Shown one piece after another: positions 8,653-17,924 of a stretch of DNA of 64,000 nucleotides (within the stretch, counting starts at the first letter, position 1; each line of letters begins with the position of its first letter). Source of the DNA: Streptomyces guryensis (GTDB taxonomy: Bacteria > Actinomycetota > Actinomycetes > Streptomycetales > Streptomycetaceae); assembly GCF_021261325.1 (NCBI RefSeq), contig NZ_JAJSBI010000001.1, forward strand, positions 789,348 to 853,347. The letters run 5' to 3'. The position numbers and the translations under genes were made by a program. The notes below the pieces were generated by a model. The model was not told the origin of the DNA, made no database searches, and saw nothing but the letters and a program-made list of their open reading frames with translations.

Positions 8653-9923
8653 GCAGCGGCCAGCTGCCCTTGGACGAGCAGGACCAGGTTCTCCTCGCGC
8701 CCGGCCAACGGCTGATGAACTGGCGTGCATTCTTCGCGCCGTTGGCAGCGCACCGCGAGGCACTGGTGAAGGACCCGGAACTGGTTCGCCTGGCCGCGGA
8801 CGTCGTCGCTGTCTTCGCCGAGCACGCCGCCTCCAGCGGACTGACCCGAAACCAGATGCGGGAGTTTCTGGGACCCAGCGGGAGGGGCTGGCCGTTGGCC
8901 GTCCTGGATTCGCGCCTGTCGCTGATGATTGACATGAGTTTCCTGGAGCCCTACGTCCTCAAGAAGCACCAGGACCGCTACGTCATGCGCCCCGCGGGCC
9001 TTGCCGGCGCCATCGCCGCCGAACGCCTCGCCCTGCACGGGGGAGTCGACGAACTCATCGGCCTGCTGGACCGTACACGCGAGCTGCTGGAACGAGACGA
9101 CCCAGATCCCACCCCCGTGCTGGAAGCACTGCGAACGTGCCGGCACGGACTGACTGTCTTCGCACTGGATTTGCAGCGGCAGGTCATCATGGCCACGCCC
9201 GCAGAACTCATCAACGCCCAGCGCCAGCACGACCACACCGACTTCACCCGCCAAGTGACAGATCTGAACGAGCTTGTCACCCGGGCATTCTCCGGAGACC
9301 TCGTCCTGGAGGACGCGGCCACCGCGCTGATCGAAGCCGCACAGTTCTACCGCGAGCAACTCATCGCGGCCATCGACAAAATCCTGGAGCACGGCGGCGG
9401 AAGCCTGAACCTTGACGTCCTTACCCCCGCCGAGTACCTCCACCTCGCCAAAACCGCCGGCGTCGACCGTCTCGGACACTTCGGTGAGTCCCTCGTCGCC
9501 GACACGCCCCCGGTGTGGATCGACGGCCAGCACGTGATCGACACCGCAGCCTCGTACACCCCGCAGCGGCCGCCACGACCGCGTCCGGCCCCGCCCCAGC
9601 CGACACCCGACGACGCCGCCGATCCCTTCGCCGCCCTGGACGACGCCACCCAGCACGAAAACCTCCGCCAGGAAATCCTCCTGGAGGACCTCCTCGGCGG
9701 ACAGCAGCACACAGCCCTCGCCGACGTACTCGAAGCACGAGGCTGGCCCGGAGCCGGACGACTGCTGGTCGACCTCCTGGCAGCCGATGCAGACCCCCTC
9801 GTCGACTGCCACATCGAGATCGCCGTGCCAGTACGCGTCGATCCCACCGCCAAGGTCACCTACCTCCACGACATCACCCTCCACGCCGGAACCGACGTGG
9901 GAGGCCACGACCGTGACCGGTGA
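8649..9923 (+). CDS. jetA-like: Wadjet JetA-like kleisin subunit (putative)
   Basis: 424 aa, mostly helical, starting at the GTG that overlaps the jetD-like stop. Residues 1-110 look like a winged-helix N-terminus and about 120-260 are long helices (LIGLLDRTRELLERD, VTDLNELVTRAFSGDLV), as expected of a MukF/JetA kleisin. The C-terminal part has a proline-rich linker (near 305) and a final small domain. Assignment rests on position between the Toprim protein and a MukE-like/SMC pair and on the helical pattern, not on a signature motif. It overlaps the next gene by 11 nt. Confidence 0.5.
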   Translation: MSSGQLPLDEQDQVLLAPGQRLMNWRAFFAPLAAHREALVKDPELVRLAADVVAVFAEHAASSGLTRNQMREFLGPSGRGWPLAVLDSRLSLMIDMSFLEPYVLKKHQDRYVMRPAGLAGAIAAERLALHGGVDELIGLLDRTRELLERDDPDPTPVLEALRTCRHGLTVFALDLQRQVIMATPAELINAQRQHDHTDFTRQVTDLNELVTRAFSGDLVLEDAATALIEAAQFYREQLIAAIDKILEHGGGSLNLDVLTPAEYLHLAKTAGVDRLGHFGESLVADTPPVWIDGQHVIDTAASYTPQRPPRPRPAPPQPTPDDAADPFAALDDATQHENLRQEILLEDLLGGQQHTALADVLEARGWPGAGRLLVDLLAADADPLVDCHIEIAVPVRVDPTAKVTYLHDITLHAGTDVGGHDRDR

Positions 9924-11169
9924 CAGCGCCCTACCGTCCCCCTCCGCGCTCCTGCTGGCCGCTATCCGAGCCGCCGGATCAGTCGCCGCCCCCCGAAGTG
10001 CCCTGCTCAAGGAAACCGCCGATGCCGCCGGGCGAGCTGGCCGGACCGTGCTGCAGCTCCGGGCCGCCGGGGAGAGCATGATGACGCTGAGACTGGGGTG
10101 GCCCGCCGGCAGCGCCCCGGACGTCGAGCAGCTGGGGGAGCAAGCTCCAGCTGCTCTGGCCCGCATTCCCACCCTGGTCTGGGCCCTTTGCCTGAAGGCC
10201 GCGTGGCCCGATCCCACCCTGCCGCACTACCCCGGGCAGCCCTTTTCCGCCCAGCTGATCGAGACCGCCTGCGCCCACCTGGGCGCGGATTGCAAGAGCG
10301 TCTCCACCGCTCTGGAACGCGTACTGCCCGGACACGGGCTCATCGTGGCGGTCGGCCCCTTGCTGCATCTGGGGCCCGCCGTGGCCACGCTGCCCGGTCC
10401 TACGATCGCCGCGCTCCGCAGAGGCCACCACCGGCTGCCCGATCCCTACCAGCAGCACGCCGTGCACTGCGCACCCCATCCCCCCGAGGCACACGCTGAC
10501 GATCCAGATACCGCTACCTCGCCGCACGAGCTCACCCAGCCCGACGCGAGTCCTCAACACAGCAGTGAGCACATCAGCCGCAGCATCATCACCGCCCTGG
10601 AAATCGCACGAGGCCCACTGCCCCCACGCGACCTGCCAGCCCTCAACGACCCCGACATCCGTGCCCACGTCCAGGCCGCCTTGGCCGACATCGGCCGCAC
10701 ACTCATCCGCACACCCCAGGGCAACTGGACCACCGGATACCCAGACCCGGTCGCCGAAGCACTCGCCGCAGCCGGGATCGGCACACTGAGCCCTGCCGAG
10801 CGAACCGTCCTCGCCCTCGTCCTTCTGCACACCGTCGCTCTGCCGCGAGCCCAGGGACGCCATACGCACCCGCACTGGAACGCCACCCAGCATTCCGTCA
10901 CCCTGCGCGAACTCGCCCGCAACCGCGCCCTGACCAAAACCACGATCCGCGAGGCCCTGCGCACCTTGACCGCGGCAGGGATGGTCGACACCGCCGGCCA
11001 AGGAAACTACGTCCCCGGCCCGTGCCTGCAGCGCCTGAGCGAAACCCGCATCGCCGCCCTGTGGGAGGACCTCATCCTCGCCGGCCGGCCCGACGGCCAC
11101 CTCGCCCGCGCCATTGCACGGCGGCGCCAAGCCGCCCGCCCCTCCTCCCCGTCCCAGGAGTACCCGTGA
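9913..11169 (+). CDS. jetB-like: Wadjet JetB-like (MukE/kite) subunit (putative)
   Basis: 418 aa from the GTG at 9913, inside the end of the previous gene; longer in-frame starts are unlikely because of this coupling. It contains tandem winged-helix-like stretches (about 200-270, and 295-365 with TLRELARNRALTKTTIREALRTL followed by AAGMVDTAG), as in kite (MukE/JetB) proteins. A Pro/His-rich linker lies near 180-205. It overlaps the SMC gene by GTGA. The role is inferred from operon position and winged-helix content. Confidence 0.5.
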   Translation: MTGDSALPSPSALLLAAIRAAGSVAAPRSALLKETADAAGRAGRTVLQLRAAGESMMTLRLGWPAGSAPDVEQLGEQAPAALARIPTLVWALCLKAAWPDPTLPHYPGQPFSAQLIETACAHLGADCKSVSTALERVLPGHGLIVAVGPLLHLGPAVATLPGPTIAALRRGHHRLPDPYQQHAVHCAPHPPEAHADDPDTATSPHELTQPDASPQHSSEHISRSIITALEIARGPLPPRDLPALNDPDIRAHVQAALADIGRTLIRTPQGNWTTGYPDPVAEALAAAGIGTLSPAERTVLALVLLHTVALPRAQGRHTHPHWNATQHSVTLRELARNRALTKTTIREALRTLTAAGMVDTAGQGNYVPGPCLQRLSETRIAALWEDLILAGRPDGHLARAIARRRQAARPSSPSQEYP

Positions 11170-14100
11170 CCATCCCGACCGGCCCCGACAGTCAGCTGTC
11201 CACCGGCATCATCGGCAGCCGGCAACTGGTCGCTGTGCAGACCTTCGCTATCGCCCGGCTCACCAGCGACCCGGTGGCACTGATTCCTGGCACCTTCATC
11301 GCTGTGACCGGCCGAGGCCCCAAGGACTCCAACGAGTCAGGCAAGACCAGCTTCCTCGCCGCCGTGGCGCTGCTCCTGGGCGACCCCGAGTGGCAGATCA
11401 CCAGCAACGGCACAGCCAATACCGTCAACTTGCTCTTCGAACCCGTCATCGCCGGCGCCTCCACCCAGCTGGTCGACGCAGCCGACCGCGGCTACATCGC
11501 CGGCGTCTTCGCAGAGTCCGACGGCAGCCGCCCGCACAGCGTCTGGCTGCAGATCAGCAACGACTCACCCCATGTCCAAGTACGCCACAACCCCGGCGTT
11601 CACCTGCTCACCGATGGAACCGACGACGAACGTCACCGCGCAGCACCAGCCTTCTACCAGCAACTCGGTGTCGAGGCAGTGGGCTCCAGCGAATACGCCA
11701 ACCAGCTCTACGGCCGATCGCCCAAGGTACTGGCCTACGTGGCATCCCGCGGGCAGGTACGCTCACGGCCCTCCCTGCTCAAGCTCGAAGCCGGCACCTA
11801 CTCACCCGATCACATCGGCGATGCCCTGATCACCTTGTCGGGCCGCTCCAGCCTGCTCGAACACGACAAAGGACAGCGCAAGGCGCTGGAGGACAAGCGA
11901 GCCAAGTACGCCAAGGCCCTTCAACGGCACGAAGAGGCACTTGCCCGGGAAGACACCATGCTCCGCGAGGCAGAGGCCCGAGACGAACTCCGCCGCAAGA
12001 TCGGCAGTGCCGTAGCCGACCGCCGCGCTGCCCTGGCCCGCACCCTGTTGGACGAGACCGCACGCCTGCGCAGTGCCGAGGTTCTCCTGCCCCAGACCGC
12101 GGCCACCCTCAAGACGACGACCGATCTTCTCGGACATCTGGAGGCCCAGAAGACCGCTGCCTCCAACCTCACCGGACTTGAGCGGGCCCGTGAAACAGCC
12201 GAGCAGACCAAAGAACAATGCCTCACCGACTTGACCAACGCGCAGACCGAGGAACGCCACCTTGTTGAAGAACTCACCAAGGCCCAAAAGACGCTAGACG
12301 AGGCCCGGAATCTCAGTGCCACGCACCCCGGCGAAACCGCTGCCGCGCTCCAAGAACAGCTGACACTGCTCGCCCAGCAGACGGCAGAAGCAGAGATCAA
12401 CTGCGGCATCGCCCAACGTGACGCCCGCCATTACGCCGACCAACTCCGCAAAGCCGAGCAAGGACAAGCAGGACTCGTCGGAGAGGTCCTGAACGCGCTG
12501 GCCGCCGAGGAGGACATCGCCGGAGTCGGCCTGCTCGACCAGATCGACCTCGACGACCAGACCCGAGACAGGTGGGAAGCCGCCCTTCACCCATGGCGCC
12601 ACGCCGTCTGCGTGGCACATTCCGATCTGCCCATCGCCCTGAAAGCACTGGCCGCACTGCCCGGCGCAGTCCTGATCACAGAGGACCCCGAACGGACCGT
12701 AACCGCCACATCACCCACCGGCGACGAGATCCCGTGGCCGGAAGGCATCCGCTCGGCGCCAGAACCGGCACGCGGCTTCCTGCATGCCCTCGCCGCCCAG
12801 ACCCAATGGACCCAACAACCCCCGCACTCCAGCGTCGGCGCCCTCGGCGTCCACATCGTCGGATCCTTCCCCAACCCAACCGTCGGGCGGGCTGCCTTGT
12901 GCGCCCACCTGCGCGCCCGTCACGACGAGGCCCTGCTCAGCCAGCAGAAAGCGCAGAACCTCCTCGCGCACCTCGCACGCCGTATCACTCTCACTGAGGC
13001 TGAACTCAAACGGGCCCTGGCCTTCGAAGCCCTACCGCAACTGCTGAAAGACCACCGCGAAGCCACGGACAGACTCACCCACAGGCGCAGCACACTTCCC
13101 CAGGTCGCAGCACTCCTCGAAGAGGCAGTGGACGCCTGGGCCATGGCCAAAGCCGCCCTCAGCGGCCGCAAGCAACGGATCGAAGAACTCGAGCGGCGCA
13201 TCCAGGAAACGAACGTCACGCTCCAAAACTGTGACGCTGAGCGCCGCGAACAAGAGGCGGTCATCGAACGACACGGCGCCGACACTGCGGCAGCCGACCG
13301 AGGGCTGGACGCGGAAGCCGCCCGTACGTTGCTGAACTGGCCCGCGGACTGGCTACCGATGCAGTACACGCAGCTTCTCACCGAAGCGCCACTTCCACCT
13401 GCTGCGCCTCACGGGGAACAGCCCCGGGAACGGCGCTCCGCGGCCCAACTCCACATGGCCGCCAACGCGACCGTCGACGGCTGCATGGTCGCCCTCTCCC
13501 TTCGGGCGGGAACCAGCGGCTATCCCACCGTCGGCCTCGCCCACGCCAGCCGCCTCGACGACGCGGACCCCGGCATGAAGGCCGACGCCGCGCTGCAGGC
13601 GCTCAGCGAGTGGCTCACCGACAACGAGGCCGCCGACGCCGACATCTACACCACCGTAGAGAAGGTGCGTGCCGAACGCCTTGAGGAGAACGTCTTCATC
13701 TCCCGCTCGGTGGAGACCCTCGCCGAGGAACTCCGACACACTCAGGAAGTCATCACCCAACGCGTTGCCGGAGCCCTCGACAACATCACCACGGCCCTGG
13801 ACCAATTGAACCGCGACGCCGGTCTCTTCGGCGCCGACCTGCACTACCAGATCGACCCACCAACGGACACCGACCACAGCTGGCGCTGCTCCGTTACACC
13901 GCGATGGCGACGCAACCCCAACGGCCCGATGCTCGCCTACGACACCGTCACCAACACCGCCCAGGAAAAACTCTTCTCCATCCACCTCGTTCTCGCCGCT
14001 CTCCTGGCAGCTCCTCACGCCCAAGGGCGTGTGCTCGTCCTAGACGAACTAGGCGACTCCCTGGGCCAAGAACACCGCCGTGAAGTGCTCAGTGCGATCA

Positions 14101-14315
14101 CCAAAGTTGCCACCGCCCACAGCATCACCGTCCTGGGCACCTGCCAAGACACACTGATGCGAGACGTAGCCCCGGTGTGCGGGCAGATTCTCTACTTCCA
14201 GTACCCCTCAAAGTCCGACTACCTCAACCGGCCCACCCGCATGTTCGGATACGACGCTCAAGCTGGCCGAGTGGAGCTCACGGCCGAACAACTGACCCGG
14301 CGACTCGCCCGCTGA
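11166..14315 (+). CDS. jetC-like: Wadjet JetC-like SMC ATPase
   Basis: 1,049 aa from the GTG at 11166. Walker A is GRGPKDSNESGKTS at 49-62, an unusual form with Asn-Glu-Ser before GKT. Two long coiled-coil arms (about 260-440 and 590-760) flank a globular hinge-like segment (about 455-570). Near the C-terminus a degenerate signature loop (NTAQEKLFSIHL) precedes Walker B VLVLDELGDSLG near 955. This is the plan of MukB/JetC SMC motors that extrude DNA loops and recognise plasmids by topology. It is the last gene of the coupled four-gene operon, which ends at the hairpin at 14321-14351. Confidence 0.75.
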   Translation: MTIPTGPDSQLSTGIIGSRQLVAVQTFAIARLTSDPVALIPGTFIAVTGRGPKDSNESGKTSFLAAVALLLGDPEWQITSNGTANTVNLLFEPVIAGASTQLVDAADRGYIAGVFAESDGSRPHSVWLQISNDSPHVQVRHNPGVHLLTDGTDDERHRAAPAFYQQLGVEAVGSSEYANQLYGRSPKVLAYVASRGQVRSRPSLLKLEAGTYSPDHIGDALITLSGRSSLLEHDKGQRKALEDKRAKYAKALQRHEEALAREDTMLREAEARDELRRKIGSAVADRRAALARTLLDETARLRSAEVLLPQTAATLKTTTDLLGHLEAQKTAASNLTGLERARETAEQTKEQCLTDLTNAQTEERHLVEELTKAQKTLDEARNLSATHPGETAAALQEQLTLLAQQTAEAEINCGIAQRDARHYADQLRKAEQGQAGLVGEVLNALAAEEDIAGVGLLDQIDLDDQTRDRWEAALHPWRHAVCVAHSDLPIALKALAALPGAVLITEDPERTVTATSPTGDEIPWPEGIRSAPEPARGFLHALAAQTQWTQQPPHSSVGALGVHIVGSFPNPTVGRAALCAHLRARHDEALLSQQKAQNLLAHLARRITLTEAELKRALAFEALPQLLKDHREATDRLTHRRSTLPQVAALLEEAVDAWAMAKAALSGRKQRIEELERRIQETNVTLQNCDAERREQEAVIERHGADTAAADRGLDAEAARTLLNWPADWLPMQYTQLLTEAPLPPAAPHGEQPRERRSAAQLHMAANATVDGCMVALSLRAGTSGYPTVGLAHASRLDDADPGMKADAALQALSEWLTDNEAADADIYTTVEKVRAERLEENVFISRSVETLAEELRHTQEVITQRVAGALDNITTALDQLNRDAGLFGADLHYQIDPPTDTDHSWRCSVTPRWRRNPNGPMLAYDTVTNTAQEKLFSIHLVLAALLAAPHAQGRVLVLDELGDSLGQEHRREVLSAITKVATAHSITVLGTCQDTLMRDVAPVCGQILYFQYPSKSDYLNRPTRMFGYDAQAGRVELTAEQLTRRLAR

Positions 14316-14320
14316 GACCG

Positions 14321-14351
14321 ACCCGGCAGCAACACCACACTGCTGCCGGGT
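14321..14351. terminator. Hairpin terminator after the SMC operon
   Basis: Perfect 11-bp inverted repeat (ACCCGGCAGCA at 14321-14331, complement at 14341-14351) with a 9-nt loop, 6 bp after the jetC-like stop. Confidence 0.75.
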
Positions 14352-14415
14352 GCCCCGCGGGTAGCCAACTCGGGCGCGTGGTGGGTGCGATCGACCCGCG
14401 CCTGGGGCAGGGCGA

Positions 14416-15420
14416 TCAGGCTGGTGCCTCAAGGGCGCTTGCCCGCGAGATGCCAACGACCTCGTACAGGGAGTCTCCCCATGCAGCCCAGCGCTCCAGT
14501 TCCGGTGCACCGATCAAGTGGATCGCGTGATCGTTGGCGAAGTCACGCGCCGGGTCGGAGAAAGTGCCGTTCGTGACCATCAGCGCGATGTCAGCCTTGT
14601 GCTCAAGGCGCGCGGTTCCATTGAACGTCTGGACGTTCGTACTGGTCACCAGGTGCTTGGCAGACCTGCTGGTCTGCTTGCACTGCACCACCACGCGTCG
14701 GCCGTCCGGCGTCTGAGAGATGACGTCTGCCCCCCGGTCCCCGGTACCGCCGTGCTGCCGGATCACCTTCATTCCGTCGCGCTGAGTGAGCCAGGCGACG
14801 AGAATTTCGAAGTCCTTGCCATCGAGCTCCTGGATGCGCCGCAGACTGTAGCTCTTCTGGCTCTGGGCGAAGACGTTCCTTCGGTCGTCGACGACTGTGA
14901 GGCGTTCGACCTCTGCGAGTGCCCGGTCATTCATTGCCGCAAAGCGTTCTGTGCTGGGGGCGATCTCGTCCCACTGTTCGGCGATGGTGTTCAGCGGAGA
15001 GTCGACGCGGCCGGGAGCGTAGCGTGTGGATAGGTCCTCTTCAGGCAGCCTACTCAGTTCCTCGAAGGCCAGGCTTGCTTGCAGCAAGGAGCCATCGATG
15101 AGGTCGAGTTCATCGTTCACCGTCTTGATGAATGCGTCGAAGATCGAGTCAAGTTCGGCCCGAGTGAAGTCCCAGGTGCGCCCACGAAAGTGTGAGGTGC
15201 TCTTGAGGCTGCCGAGTCTTTGGAGATTCTCTCGGAGGGCATCTCTCTGCCTTCGCAGCGCAGTGCAGGCTTCGCGGCCGATCGAAACTTCCTGGACCCA
15301 CAGGTACGCAGCGAGCAGATCGGCATCGTCGGCTTTACCCAACGCGTCGCCGATCCTGCTGCGTACGTCGCGGTCGGGGTAGCGGGGAGGGACGACGCGA
15401 GCGGTACGGTCAATGATCAC
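14416..15420 (-). CDS. Mrr-type restriction endonuclease
   Basis: 334 aa. The C-terminal about 140 residues form an Mrr_cat domain: LDGKDFEILVAWLTQRDG, then GDRGADVI with D232, VVVQCKQ with Q246-x-K248, a conserved NVQTFNGTA stretch, and an ending of HLIGAPELERW. The N-terminal 180 residues are helical and unfamiliar, perhaps the recognition part. Mrr enzymes are type IV restriction nucleases cutting methylated DNA. It is a single gene, convergent with the SMC operon, and probably membrane-independent since no hydrophobic segment is seen. Confidence 0.8.
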   Translation of the reverse strand: MIIDRTARVVPPRYPDRDVRSRIGDALGKADDADLLAAYLWVQEVSIGREACTALRRQRDALRENLQRLGSLKSTSHFRGRTWDFTRAELDSIFDAFIKTVNDELDLIDGSLLQASLAFEELSRLPEEDLSTRYAPGRVDSPLNTIAEQWDEIAPSTERFAAMNDRALAEVERLTVVDDRRNVFAQSQKSYSLRRIQELDGKDFEILVAWLTQRDGMKVIRQHGGTGDRGADVISQTPDGRRVVVQCKQTSRSAKHLVTSTNVQTFNGTARLEHKADIALMVTNGTFSDPARDFANDHAIHLIGAPELERWAAWGDSLYEVVGISRASALEAPA

Positions 15421-15764
15421 CGGGGGAGCGTATACGGGGGCACTGACATCCCAAGGCGGCCTCCCGCCCTACTGTTCATGCGTGAAAGGGATGCCTGCCT
15501 CGTCGCCAGCGGTGCATGTGACGCTTGATCGTCTCTGAAGATTCGCCTGTTTGATGTCCGTTCCGAATCGCGTGTGCGGTGGAGCGCTTTAGCGGACGTG
15601 GTGCTTGGGTTTGAGCCGGGAGACAACTGAGTCGTCGGTTTGCCCGGCCAACCAGAGTTCGGCGGGTAGCCGAACACGACCGAGCGGCGGGGAATGTTTC
15701 CGCCTCCCGGTCGGTATGGGACTGCAGTAGAGGTAAACCCCTTCCCAGTTCGTCGGCCTGCCGA
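15421..15764. other. Intergenic region, nothing supported
   Basis: 344 bp between the Mrr start and the end of the small ParB-like gene. No gene or clear hairpin was found. It should hold the Mrr promoter on the minus strand. Confidence 0.3.
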
Positions 15765-16076
15765 TCATGTTGCGGTCGTGTTGGTGGGGGTGAGGCTCGG
15801 CGGGTAGCCCTTTGCGCGGAGCCAGGTGTCGAGGGCGAGAGCGACGATGTCTCCGTGCGGTACGCCGGTGTCGGCGTTGTAGCGGCGGATCCGGCGCTGG
15901 AGCTGGAGGACTTCGGGGACGGCGTGGTTGAACTGTCCGCGTTTGGTGTGCCGGTTCCTGATGACGTCCAGGGTGTCCGGGTGCGGCGTGAGAACGTCAT
16001 CGATCTGCTGGGGCTCGGCGTCGAGCGCGTCGGCGATTTCACGTAGTCGGCGGGCGTAGGGGGAGTGATCAGGCAC
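15765..16076 (-). CDS. Small ParB-like plasmid protein
   Basis: 103 aa, GTG start with GGAG upstream. The C-terminal domain (PEVLQLQRRIRRYNADTG then HGDIVALALDTWLRAKGY) matches the last 45 residues of the larger ParB-like protein at 16199-17053, suggesting a shared DNA-binding or dimerisation unit of partition accessory proteins. A 24-bp palindrome lies 24 bp upstream, suggesting autoregulation. A broken copy lies at 3290-3434. A plasmid-maintenance role is inferred from its place beside ParA. Confidence 0.6.
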   Translation of the reverse strand: MPDHSPYARRLREIADALDAEPQQIDDVLTPHPDTLDVIRNRHTKRGQFNHAVPEVLQLQRRIRRYNADTGVPHGDIVALALDTWLRAKGYPPSLTPTNTTAT

Positions 16077-16099
16077 GCGAGCTGCTCCGGTCGGTCCGG

Positions 16100-16123
16100 A
16101 TAGGCGGATAGCTATCCGCCTAT
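16100..16123. promoter_or_regulatory. Perfect 24-bp palindrome, candidate operator or parS
   Basis: The centre reads GGATAGCTATCC and the symmetry runs without a mismatch for 12 bp each side. It lies between the terminator of the partition operon and the start of the small ParB-like gene, the expected place for a centromere-like site or an autoregulatory operator. Confidence 0.6.
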
Positions 16124-16141
16124 GGGGCTATTGGAATAGTC

Positions 16142-16187
16142 GGCACGGGGCGGCCGCCCCCTTGCATGAGGGTGGCCGCCCTGTGCC
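16142..16187 (-). terminator. Terminator of the replication/partition operon
   Basis: A 14-bp stem with one mismatch (left arm 16142-16155 GGCACGGGGCGGCC, right arm 16174-16187) starts 12 bp after the ParB-like stop. Confidence 0.6.
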
Positions 16188-16198
16188 TTGCGGTCGGG

Positions 16199-17053
16199 TC
16201 AGAACCCGCGGGTGGTGAGCCACTCGTCCAGGGCGACCGAGACGATGTCGCCGATGGGCAGGTGGTCGAGTTCGTTGTCCAGCGCGAAGCGCTTGAGCCG
16301 CTTCTTCAGCTTCAGCGCTGTGGGGACCGACGAATCGAGACTCTCGCGCGTGATGATGCGCTGGTTGAGAACGACGGCGGTCTCAGGAATGTCCTTGGGA
16401 CGGCCGGATCCCTGAGCCCACGGTGTTCCTTCGCTGGGCGCTGCCTGTGATTGCGCCTCCTGTTCCTGGTGAGCCCGTGGAACATCGGTCCTCACCGGGA
16501 ACCCGTTGCCGCCTGCCCTCGGGGAATCTGCAGGGCGAAGCGCTACCTCGGCGCCCCAGGCTGCGCCGGGAGCCGCGGATGTGCCGTGCTGCACAACGGG
16601 TGCGGCTGGCTGCGTGGGCTGGATGGCAGGTGCTGCGGGCTCGGCAGCCGGGAGTGCAGGCGATACCTGCCGCTCCATCGGCTGACCGGCGAATTCCGGC
16701 GCCGCCTCGGTGGCGGCGACGGCCGGGCGAACTGGCTGACTGGCGGCCGGCTCCGGGACGGGCCTGTTCGGGGCCTCTGCAGTCGGCTGGGCGGAGGTCT
16801 GTGCCACTTCGGGCATCGCCTCGGCCCGGCCGTGTGCCGACCCCTCGGGGTTGGGAACAGCGGAAGGAGCGGGCTGAACCTGCGGCTCGCCGACCGCAGG
16901 ACGGCCTTCGCCCGGGGCAGCGGCCTGTTCGGCGGCGTACTGCTCGTGGGTGAGCTCGGCGGCCGGGGGAGGCGGCGGAGGGGTCGTCTTCCTTGCTCCA
17001 CCCAGGGTACGGCCACCGGTGCGGCGGGCCGGGGGCTTCATGCGTTCGGTCAT
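16199..17053 (-). CDS. ParB-like partition protein with disordered Pro/Ala-rich region
   Basis: 284 aa, ATG overlapping the ParA stop (ATGA). Residues 1-210 are Pro/Ala/Gln-rich and probably disordered. The last about 60 residues (TALKLKKRLKRFALDNE then PIGDIVSVALDEWLTTRGF) form the only folded domain and match the C-terminus of the small gene at 15765-16076. Coupling to ParA identifies it as the DNA-binding partner for partition. It lacks the classical ParB N-terminal CTPase box, so it is an atypical adaptor. Confidence 0.65.
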   Translation of the reverse strand: MTERMKPPARRTGGRTLGGARKTTPPPPPPAAELTHEQYAAEQAAAPGEGRPAVGEPQVQPAPSAVPNPEGSAHGRAEAMPEVAQTSAQPTAEAPNRPVPEPAASQPVRPAVAATEAAPEFAGQPMERQVSPALPAAEPAAPAIQPTQPAAPVVQHGTSAAPGAAWGAEVALRPADSPRAGGNGFPVRTDVPRAHQEQEAQSQAAPSEGTPWAQGSGRPKDIPETAVVLNQRIITRESLDSSVPTALKLKKRLKRFALDNELDHLPIGDIVSVALDEWLTTRGF

Positions 17054-17766
17054 GCCGCGGTCAGCTCCTTCATCAGCTCGGCGTACTCGCTCAGCTCGGT
17101 CGGGATCTCGCCGAAGGCCTCCATGTAGTGCACCCAGGAGTGGATGGTGGTCTCGGCGAGCGGGAACGCCTCGTCGCGGTCCGGGCCGATGCCCTCGCCC
17201 TCGGCGGGGTCGAGCAGTTGGTCCTTTGCCCGGCCGGGCAGGCTGGTGCGGTCGTCGGCCTTGACCATGACGACATGGGCGGTGACGCCGTGCTCGTTGC
17301 GGGCTGCGGCGCGCTCGGCCTCGTCGAAGGTGGCCACGAGCTTGCGGCGCTCGATCTTGGTGGGAGCGACCGGCACGAGCAGCAGGTTCGCCTCGGTAAC
17401 AGCCTCGTGGAAGATCCGGGCGCTGCCGCCGCCGGCGTCGACCACGATCGCGCCGAACTCGGCGCGCTTGGCCCGGATGTGCTCGGCGATGTCGTCGAAC
17501 GGGTACCGCTCGACAACCAGGTTCTCGGGAATTTCGAAGCCGGCGGCCTGCGCGACCTTGAACCAGTCGTAGGCGGACTGACTGGTCGCGTCGGCGTCCA
17601 GCAGCAACGTGGGCAGGCCGAGGACGACGGCGTAGTAGAGGGCGATGAACCAGGCCGAGGTGGTCTTGCCGGTGCCGCCCTTGAGCATGCCGACGACGAT
17701 GACGAAGGCGTCCCAGGCGCTTTCAGTGGCCGCGGCCAGGGTCTTGTGACGGGTGTTCTCGTTCAC
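17050..17766 (-). CDS. parA: ParA-family partition ATPase
   Basis: 238 aa from the GTG at 17766. Deviant Walker A KGGTGKTT lies at 29-36, preceded by VIVVGML; LLLDADATSQSA is motif A' and VVDAGGG is the switch/Walker B. The ATPase moves plasmid copies on the nucleoid with the ParB-like partner, whose ATG overlaps its stop. The start is chosen because the GTG overlaps the stop of a 53-aa upstream ORF (GTGA) and CAGGAG lies 11 nt before it. Confidence 0.9.
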   Translation of the reverse strand: MNENTRHKTLAAATESAWDAFVIVVGMLKGGTGKTTSAWFIALYYAVVLGLPTLLLDADATSQSAYDWFKVAQAAGFEIPENLVVERYPFDDIAEHIRAKRAEFGAIVVDAGGGSARIFHEAVTEANLLLVPVAPTKIERRKLVATFDEAERAAARNEHGVTAHVVMVKADDRTSLPGRAKDQLLDPAEGEGIGPDRDEAFPLAETTIHSWVHYMEAFGEIPTELSEYAELMKELTAA

Positions 17767-17924
17767 GTGTGCTTGATCTCCTGGAAGGGGGAAGGGATGT
17801 TGGTTGGTGCGCGGGCCGGCGACGGGGGTGCCCGTGCTGCCCTGTGGTGGCCGGAATGGCGCACGGCCGCCTTCTTGATCTGCCAGGCAGGGTGGGGAAT
17901 ATCCACGAGGATGTGGTGGCTCAT
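17763..17924 (-). CDS. Small 53-aa ORF between HTH and parA genes
   Basis: ATG at 17924 overlaps the HTH gene's stop (ATGA), its own stop overlaps the parA GTG (GTGA), and GAGGAAG precedes the start. The product begins MSHHILVDIPHPAWQIKKAA and has a basic, Pro/Ala-rich tail. No family is recognised. Coupling at both ends argues that it is translated, perhaps mainly to couple ParA synthesis to the upstream genes. Confidence 0.55.
   Translation of the reverse strand: MSHHILVDIPHPAWQIKKAAVRHSGHHRAARAPPSPARAPTNIPSPFQEIKHT

Noticed and set aside
8625..10217. 530-codon minus-strand frame
   Set aside because: Mirror of the jetA/jetB-like genes, Gly/Val-rich, no motif, and it conflicts with the coupled operon.
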